In this document: positions 60,714 to 64,000 of the stretch, piece by piece
Position numbering within the stretch: the stretch's first letter is position 1
Layout: every line of letters begins with the position of its first letter
Assembly: GCF_003355155.1 (NCBI RefSeq)
Contig: NZ_CP031320.1
Location: forward strand, 310,001-374,000
Direction of reading: 5' to 3'
DNA from: Streptomyces armeniacus
Lineage (GTDB): Bacteria > Actinomycetota > Actinomycetes > Streptomycetales > Streptomycetaceae
DNA: 64,000 bases
Made by a program: the position numbers and the translations under genes
The notes under the pieces: model-generated
What the model saw: only the letters and a program-made list of their open reading frames with translations
The model's database searches: none
What the model was told of the DNA's origin: nothing

Positions 60714-62114
60714 ATGTCTGATCTTCCCCGCAAGGCGGTCACCCGTACCGCCAGGCTGGCCGCGCTGCCGCTCGGGTTCGCGGGGCGGGCCACCTGGGGG
60801 CTCGGCAAGCGGATCGGCGGCTATTCTGCGGACCTCGTCGGGCACGAGCTGCAGCAGCGCACGGCGGAGCAGCTGTTCAAGGTGCTCGGCGAGCTCAAGG
60901 GCGGGGCGATGAAGTTCGGGCAGGCGCTCTCCGTCTTCGAGTCGGCGCTGCCGGAGGAGGTCGCCGGGCCGTACCGCGCGGCGCTGACCAAGCTCCAGGA
61001 GGCGGCGCCGCCGATGCCGACCGGCACCGTGCACGCGGTGCTGGCGGAGCGGCTCGGCGAGGACTGGCGCGACCTCTTCGAGGAGTTCGAGGACAAGCCC
61101 TCGGCGGCCGCGTCGATCGGTCAGGTACACCGGGCCGTGTGGCACGACGGGCGCGAGGTCGCCGTGAAGGTGCAGTATCCCGGCGCGGGCGAGGCCCTGA
61201 TCTCCGACCTCGCCCAACTGGGGCGCTTCGCACGGCTGCTGGGGCCGCTCATCCCGGGCATGGACATCAAGCCGCTGATCTCCGAGCTGCGGGAGCGGGT
61301 GACCGAGGAGCTGGACTACGAGCTGGAGGCGGAGGCGCAGCGGGCCTACGCCGAGGAGTTCGCCGACGACCCCGACGTGTTCGTGCCCGACGTGGTGCAC
61401 CAGAGCGACCAGGTGCTGGTGACCGAGTGGATGGACGGCGTGCCGCTGTCCGAGGTGATCTCGGACGGCGGGCAGGAGGAACGGGACCGCGCGGGCCAGC
61501 TGCTGGCCCGGTTCCTGTTCGCGGGCACGGCCCGTACGGGCCTGCTCCACGCGGACCCGCACCCCGGCAACTTCCGGCTGCTCACCGGTGGCTCCGCACC
61601 CTCCGGGAACGATGGCCCGCCGTCCGAATGGCGCCTGGGAGTCATGGACTTCGGCACGGTGGACCGGCTGCCAGACGGGCTGCCGCCGACCATCGGCACC
61701 GCGCTGCGGATGACGCTCGACGGCGAAGCGGAGGAGGTGTACGGCCTGCTGTGCGACGAGGGCTTCGTCAAGGAGACGATAGAGCTGGACCCGGCGGCGG
61801 TCCTGGACTATCTGCTGCCGATCATCGAGCCCGCGCGTGCGGAGTCGTTCGACTTCGACCGCGGCTGGATGCGGGAACAGGCCGGGCGGATCGCCGACCC
61901 GCGTTCGCCCGCACACCAGTTGGGCAAGCAGCTCAACCTGCCGCCGTCGTATCTGCTGATCCACCGCGTCACGCTCAGCACCATCGGGGTGCTGTGCCAG
62001 CTGGGGGCCACGGTCCGGATGCGGGACGAACTCGAGGAGTGGGTCCCCGGTTTCGAGCCGTCACCACCAACTGGAGTCGATGCGGCCCTCGATGGCACGG
62101 AGGTGGGCGCGTGA
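60714..62114 (+). CDS. ABC1/UbiB-family atypical kinase
   Basis: A 466-residue UbiB-like protein. LKGGAMKFGQALSVFESALPEE is the KxGQ helix, AAASIGQVHRAVWHDGREVAVKVQYPG the Ala-rich loop and Lys, ELDYELEAEAQRAYAEEF the ExD-like helix, LLHADPHPGNF the catalytic loop and VMDFGTVDRLP the metal Asp. UbiB proteins are atypical kinases/ATPases linked to quinone and lipid metabolism. ATG 60714 follows GGAGGGG. It overlaps the small zinc-protein gene by 54 bp tail to tail. Confidence 0.9.
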   Translation: MSDLPRKAVTRTARLAALPLGFAGRATWGLGKRIGGYSADLVGHELQQRTAEQLFKVLGELKGGAMKFGQALSVFESALPEEVAGPYRAALTKLQEAAPPMPTGTVHAVLAERLGEDWRDLFEEFEDKPSAAASIGQVHRAVWHDGREVAVKVQYPGAGEALISDLAQLGRFARLLGPLIPGMDIKPLISELRERVTEELDYELEAEAQRAYAEEFADDPDVFVPDVVHQSDQVLVTEWMDGVPLSEVISDGGQEERDRAGQLLARFLFAGTARTGLLHADPHPGNFRLLTGGSAPSGNDGPPSEWRLGVMDFGTVDRLPDGLPPTIGTALRMTLDGEAEEVYGLLCDEGFVKETIELDPAAVLDYLLPIIEPARAESFDFDRGWMREQAGRIADPRSPAHQLGKQLNLPPSYLLIHRVTLSTIGVLCQLGATVRMRDELEEWVPGFEPSPPTGVDAALDGTEVGA

Positions 62115-62243
62115 GCACTCCTCACAGAAGTACCGCCGGTCTCCGTTCTCCACGGAGCAGACCCATGTCACCGGTGTCTCCTCGGCGGTAGTGCCGCAGA
62201 GGGCGCAGACCGTCCTGCCGGTCGTCTTCTCGTCCACCTTCAC
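62061..62243 (-). CDS. Small zinc-finger protein (60 aa)
   Basis: A 60-residue protein with two CxxC pairs, CALCG and CEEC, plus one more Cys (VCSVENG) between, arranged like a small zinc ribbon. It ends with IDSSWW. GTG 62243 has GGGGG 8-10 nt upstream. The 3' end overlaps the ABC1 kinase gene by 54 bp on the opposite strand. Such short proteins in Streptomyces are often conserved; function unknown. Codon use is normal for this genome in this frame. Confidence 0.7.
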   Translation of the reverse strand: MKVDEKTTGRTVCALCGTTAEETPVTWVCSVENGDRRYFCEECSRAHLRAIEGRIDSSWW

Positions 62244-62265
62244 GAAGATAACCCCCGGCACACGA

Positions 62266-62294
62266 AGGAACCGGGGCGCAACGCCCCGGTTCCT
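62266..62294 (-). terminator. 13-bp hairpin terminator after the small basic-protein gene
   Basis: AGGAACCGGGGCG (62266-62278) and CGCCCCGGTTCCT (62282-62294) pair perfectly around CAA. It lies 30 bp after the stop of the gene at 62324 and upstream of the small zinc-finger gene, so it should end the wblC transcript. Confidence 0.9.
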
Positions 62295-62323
62295 CCCTCG
62301 GTCATCTGTCCTGCCCTTCAGGC

Positions 62324-62572
62324 TTACTGCATGACCGCCATGGCGATCGCGCGGCGAGCCCGCAGCGAGGCGCGTTCAGCACGGCGCTGCAAGCGGCGTG
62401 CCGACACCACGTGCAGCGCCCTGCGTTCGGACTCGGCCTCGCGGATGCGTGCGTCCATATGGGCGCGCGCCAGTGATTCTGGCAAGAGTTGCATGTCTCG
62501 GGTCCTCTTCTGAGGTGACGCCTCCGCGGTCGTCTGGCGACGGGCGGCGGTGTCGGTGGTGGATGTCTTCAT
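62324..62572 (-). CDS. Small basic helical protein (82 or 56 aa)
   Basis: From ATG 62572 the protein has 82 residues; an internal ATG 62494 would give 56 (MQLLPESLARAHMDARIREA...). Both have plausible ribosome-binding sites. The common part is a highly charged Arg/Ala/Glu-rich helix (ESERRALHVVSARRLQRRAERASLRARRAIAMAVMQ in segments). I remember a similar start (MQLLPESLARAHM) from S. coelicolor, favouring the short form. It is 74 bp downstream of wblC, possibly on the same transcript. Function unknown. Confidence 0.7.
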   Translation of the reverse strand: MKTSTTDTAARRQTTAEASPQKRTRDMQLLPESLARAHMDARIREAESERRALHVVSARRLQRRAERASLRARRAIAMAVMQ

Positions 62573-62646
62573 CGTCGGATCCTGCTTCGGAAGGTGACGC
62601 AGCTGAGGGTCGTGCGTCGACGGCTGACTGATCGTTCCCGGGGTGT

Positions 62647-63009
62647 TCATGCCACGACCGGGTTCTTCCGCGGACGTCCGCGCGGACGCTTCCGCGGCAC
62701 GACAACGCCCTGGACGAACAGCTCGCCACCCCAGACGCCCCACGGCTCACGCCGGTCCTTGGCGCCGGCGAGGCAGGCCTCACGCAGCGGACAGGTCTGG
62801 CAGAGCGACTTGGCGTACTCGACGTCGGCGGGCGATTCGGCGAAGAAGACCTCGGGGTCGTAGGAGCGGCAGGGAACGGCCACACCGAGGCGCTCGATGG
62901 CGTCGTCGAGCTCGGTGAGAGTCGTGAGCGGGGCGGTCAAGGTGTCCTCCGTGGCATCAGGTGGCATCAGGTCGGTGGTCGGTGACGGGGCGTGCGTCTC
63001 GGTCTGCAC
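62647..63009 (-). CDS. wblC: WhiB7-type antibiotic-resistance regulator WblC
   Basis: A 120-residue WhiB-like protein. C47, C70, C73 and C79 hold the [4Fe-4S] cluster, GVWGGE (91-96) binds sigma-A region 4, and RPRGRPRKNP (108-117) is the AT-hook typical of WhiB7. It activates resistance genes (ribosome protection, efflux, modification) and its own gene in response to translation-blocking antibiotics. GTG 63009 lies 8 nt after GAGGAAG. Adjacent to uvrD2 as usual. The 5' leader of about 530 nt carries uORFs and a terminator-like hairpin. Confidence 0.95.
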   Translation of the reverse strand: MQTETHAPSPTTDLMPPDATEDTLTAPLTTLTELDDAIERLGVAVPCRSYDPEVFFAESPADVEYAKSLCQTCPLREACLAGAKDRREPWGVWGGELFVQGVVVPRKRPRGRPRKNPVVA

Positions 63010-63048
63010 TGTCGTCTTCCTCGTCTTTCGGTGTCTGTTGTCTGGTCG

Positions 63049-63067
63049 GCCCGGCTGGTGGCCGGGC
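63049..63067 (-). terminator. Second leader hairpin before wblC
   Basis: GCCCGGC and GCCGGGC form a perfect 7-bp stem with a 5-nt loop, 40 nt upstream of the wblC start and directly after the larger terminator-like hairpin. It may be an anti-terminator arm or an extra block to read-through. Confidence 0.55.
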
Positions 63068-63080
63068 TGGGGCAAACAGA

Positions 63081-63115
63081 AGGGCCGCGGATCCCGGTGT
63101 GGGTTCCGCGGCCCT
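63081..63115 (-). terminator. Terminator-like hairpin (attenuator) in the wblC leader
   Basis: On the minus strand AGGGCCGCGGAACCC pairs with GGGATCCGCGGCCCT with one mismatch and a 5-nt loop, followed by TTCTGTTT. It has the form of a Rho-independent terminator placed between the 95-codon ORF and wblC. Confidence 0.8.
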
Positions 63116-63141
63116 GGAAGGTGCCGACCTGATCTTGCCGG

Positions 63142-63429
63142 TCAGGCTGGATCTCTCCAGGGATCGTGGCCACGGAAGGCCCACATCGTGTGCTGCTGCG
63201 TCTTCTGGCTTCCTTCGCCGGCACCATTGGCCGCCGCAAAGGCGGAGACATACGCCTGCGCCTGTGCCGCTACCGCCAGTGCCTTCGTCGGTCGCTCATT
63301 GCCGCCGAGCCGCATGTCGCCACCCGCGCGGACGCCGGACACACCGGTGCCGACGAGACGGAAGACGGGCAGGCAGGAGGCGACGACCGAGTGATCGGTC
63401 AGTTTGACGGTCTGGATGATCTCGCTCAC
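63142..63429 (-). CDS. 95-aa ORF in the wblC leader
   Basis: A 95-codon frame starting at GTG 63429, 9 nt after GAGGAGG, with good codon bias. The protein (MSEIIQTVKLTDHSVVASCL... at the start, MWAFRGHDPWRDPA at the end) has no recognised domain; the middle is Ala-rich. It lies inside the probable 530-nt wblC leader, ending 26 nt before the terminator hairpin. It may be a true small protein, or its translation may time the formation of leader structures. The two views are not exclusive. Confidence 0.65.
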   Translation of the reverse strand: MSEIIQTVKLTDHSVVASCLPVFRLVGTGVSGVRAGGDMRLGGNERPTKALAVAAQAQAYVSAFAAANGAGEGSQKTQQHTMWAFRGHDPWRDPA

Positions 63430-63456
63430 TTGGCTCGCCTCCTCTCGGCGTTTCGG

Positions 63457-63476
63457 GGACCGGCCGGGGCTGGTCC
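63457..63476 (-). other. Leader hairpin between the uORF and the 95-codon ORF
   Basis: GGACCGGC (63457-63464) and GCTGGTCC (63469-63476) form an 8-bp stem with one wobble and a 4-nt loop, 8 nt after the uORF stop. A stalled ribosome on the uORF would cover part of it. Confidence 0.5.
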
Positions 63477-63484
63477 GAAGATGT

Positions 63485-63538
63485 TCAGCGTTCAGTACAG
63501 CATGGAAAGTGTGGAGCGAGAAGCCCCGCCCTCTCCAT
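63485..63538 (-). CDS. 17-codon uORF at the 5' end of the wblC leader
   Basis: ATG 63538 lies 7 nt after the -10 box (TAGCCT) of the wblC promoter, so it would be at or next to the 5' end of the mRNA, i.e. leaderless. It encodes MERAGLLAPHFPCCTER and stops at TGA 63485-63487. Two Cys codons in a row and Pro codons lie near the end. Leaderless translation and position fit the uORF of whiB7/wblC attenuation systems. Confidence 0.6.
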   Translation of the reverse strand: MERAGLLAPHFPCCTER

Positions 63539-63545
63539 GTCCGGA

Positions 63546-63586
63546 AGGCTATGAGGCTCCGTGCTGCCCACGCAAACTATTTTTCC
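63546..63586 (-). promoter_or_regulatory. WhiB7-type promoter of wblC
   Basis: On the minus strand: AT-rich GGAAAAATAGT (63586-63576), -35 TTGCGT (63575-63570), an 18-bp spacer and -10 TAGCCT (63551-63546). An AT-rich run directly upstream of -35 is the known WhiB7/WblC activation element. It overlaps the uvrD2 stop codon (TAG at 63579-63577). Confidence 0.8.
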
Positions 63587-64000
63587 GTCTCTTCTGTAAC
63601 AGCCTCCGTGACGGGCTCCTCGCCTGCGCACAGCGCCAGAACGGCCGCCCCGAAGCGATCCAGCTTGCGTGCCCCGACGCCGGAGATCCGGGACAGCTCC
63701 GCCTCGCTGTCCGGCACCGTCTCGGCGATGGCCATCAGCGTCTTGTCGGTGAAAACGCAGTACGCGGGCTGGCCCAGCTGCTGCGCCTGCCCCGAGCGCC
63801 ACTCCCGCAGCCGCTCGTACAGCTCCTCGTCGAGATCGGACGGGCAGCCCTCGCAGCGCATCAGCTTCATCTCGCCCGCGTCGGTCAGCGTGCGGCCGCA
63901 CACACGGCAGCGCACCGGTCCGCGGCGCTTGCGGGACCGGCCGCGCTCGACGCCACCGTCACCGCCCGCCGTACGGGCGCCCGAGGCGGACGAGCCGGGC
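63577..64000 (-). CDS. uvrD2: C-terminal end of UvrD2-type DNA helicase (partial)
   Basis: The last 140 residues of a longer protein whose 5' part is beyond the right edge. A basic/Gly-rich linker (RKRRGPVRC) leads into a zinc ribbon (CRVCG...CEGCPS, two CxxC pairs), then an HRDC domain (LYERLREWRSGQAQQLGQPAYCVFTDKTLMAIAE ... ISGVGARKLDRFG). This is the tail of actinobacterial UvrD2, a superfamily-1 3'-5' helicase in DNA repair. Its stop codon is part of the wblC promoter. The adjacency uvrD2-wblC is conserved in actinobacteria. Confidence 0.9.
   Translation of the reverse strand, partial: PGSSASGARTAGGDGGVERGRSRKRRGPVRCRVCGRTLTDAGEMKLMRCEGCPSDLDEELYERLREWRSGQAQQLGQPAYCVFTDKTLMAIAETVPDSEAELSRISGVGARKLDRFGAAVLALCAGEEPVTEAVTEETEK

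Noticed and set aside
60012..61964. A 650-codon minus-strand open frame
   Set aside because: Antisense to the ThiF-like and ABC1 kinase genes, both supported by motifs.

Overview
The window is chromosomal DNA of a high-GC actinomycete, almost certainly a Streptomyces. Third codon positions are nearly all G or C, GTG starts and GTGA/ATGA gene overlaps are common, and the marker genes are streptomycete: the das chitobiose/GlcNAc transport genes with DasR, sigma-H with its anti-sigma factor, wblE, the sigma-R/RsrA thiol-oxidative switch, a B12-riboswitch-controlled nrdAB pair, and wblC (whiB7) next to uvrD2. From memory (not checked), the order follows the core region of Streptomyces coelicolor around SCO5190-SCO5250, so most of the window is conserved core. 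I see no insertion sequence, prophage block or CRISPR array.

Layout: 0-6.3 kb has the end of a LysR-type regulator, a NUDIX hydrolase, two divergent HTH/TPR regulators (one preceded by a 20-codon mini-ORF), an amidase and a PLP enzyme. 6.7-12 kb holds the stress and development regulators: anti-sigma factor, sigma-H, DAG-kinase-like protein, WblE and a PdtaS-like histidine kinase. 12.3-21 kb has a TetR/SDR pair and the amino-sugar locus: dasA-dasB-dasC-GH3-SIS, one five-gene minus-strand operon, divergent from dasR with two DasR sites between. 21-28 kb: SSS symporter, GNAT, cobalamin riboswitch, nrdA-nrdB and a small secreted protein. 28-36 kb: deformylase, TPR protein, two membrane HD/HD-GYP proteins, sigR-rsrA, a hydrolase and a SRAP/HMCES protein.

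36-46 kb: M50-like protease, aroA, rsgA, an SMR exporter, TetR, hisN, a CBS protein, the divergent catalase/Fur-family pair, an initiator tRNA and a Sel1/TPR-repeat protein. 46-55.5 kb: UPF0182 membrane protein, PDZ-Lon protease, moaE, a tail-anchored epimerase-like protein, a DUF2342 metalloprotease and a NUDIX protein. 55.5-62.1 kb: three AIM24 domains (one fused to TerD), a YgjP-like metalloprotease, an E1/ThiF-like protein and an ABC1 kinase. 62.1-64 kb: small proteins, wblC and the 3' end of uvrD2.

The most rewarding regulatory region is the wblC leader (63010-63590). It has a WhiB7-type promoter whose AT-rich element overlaps the uvrD2 stop codon, an apparently leaderless 17-codon uORF, a second 95-codon ORF with a strong ribosome-binding site, and a terminator-like hairpin before wblC. 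This is the architecture expected for antibiotic-induced ribosome-mediated attenuation. Other items worth a second look are the mini-ORF overlapping the TPR regulator at 2850, the orphan ThiF-like protein, the TerD/AIM24 cluster, the active/degenerate HD-GYP pair, and a DasR-like site in front of the histidine kinase.
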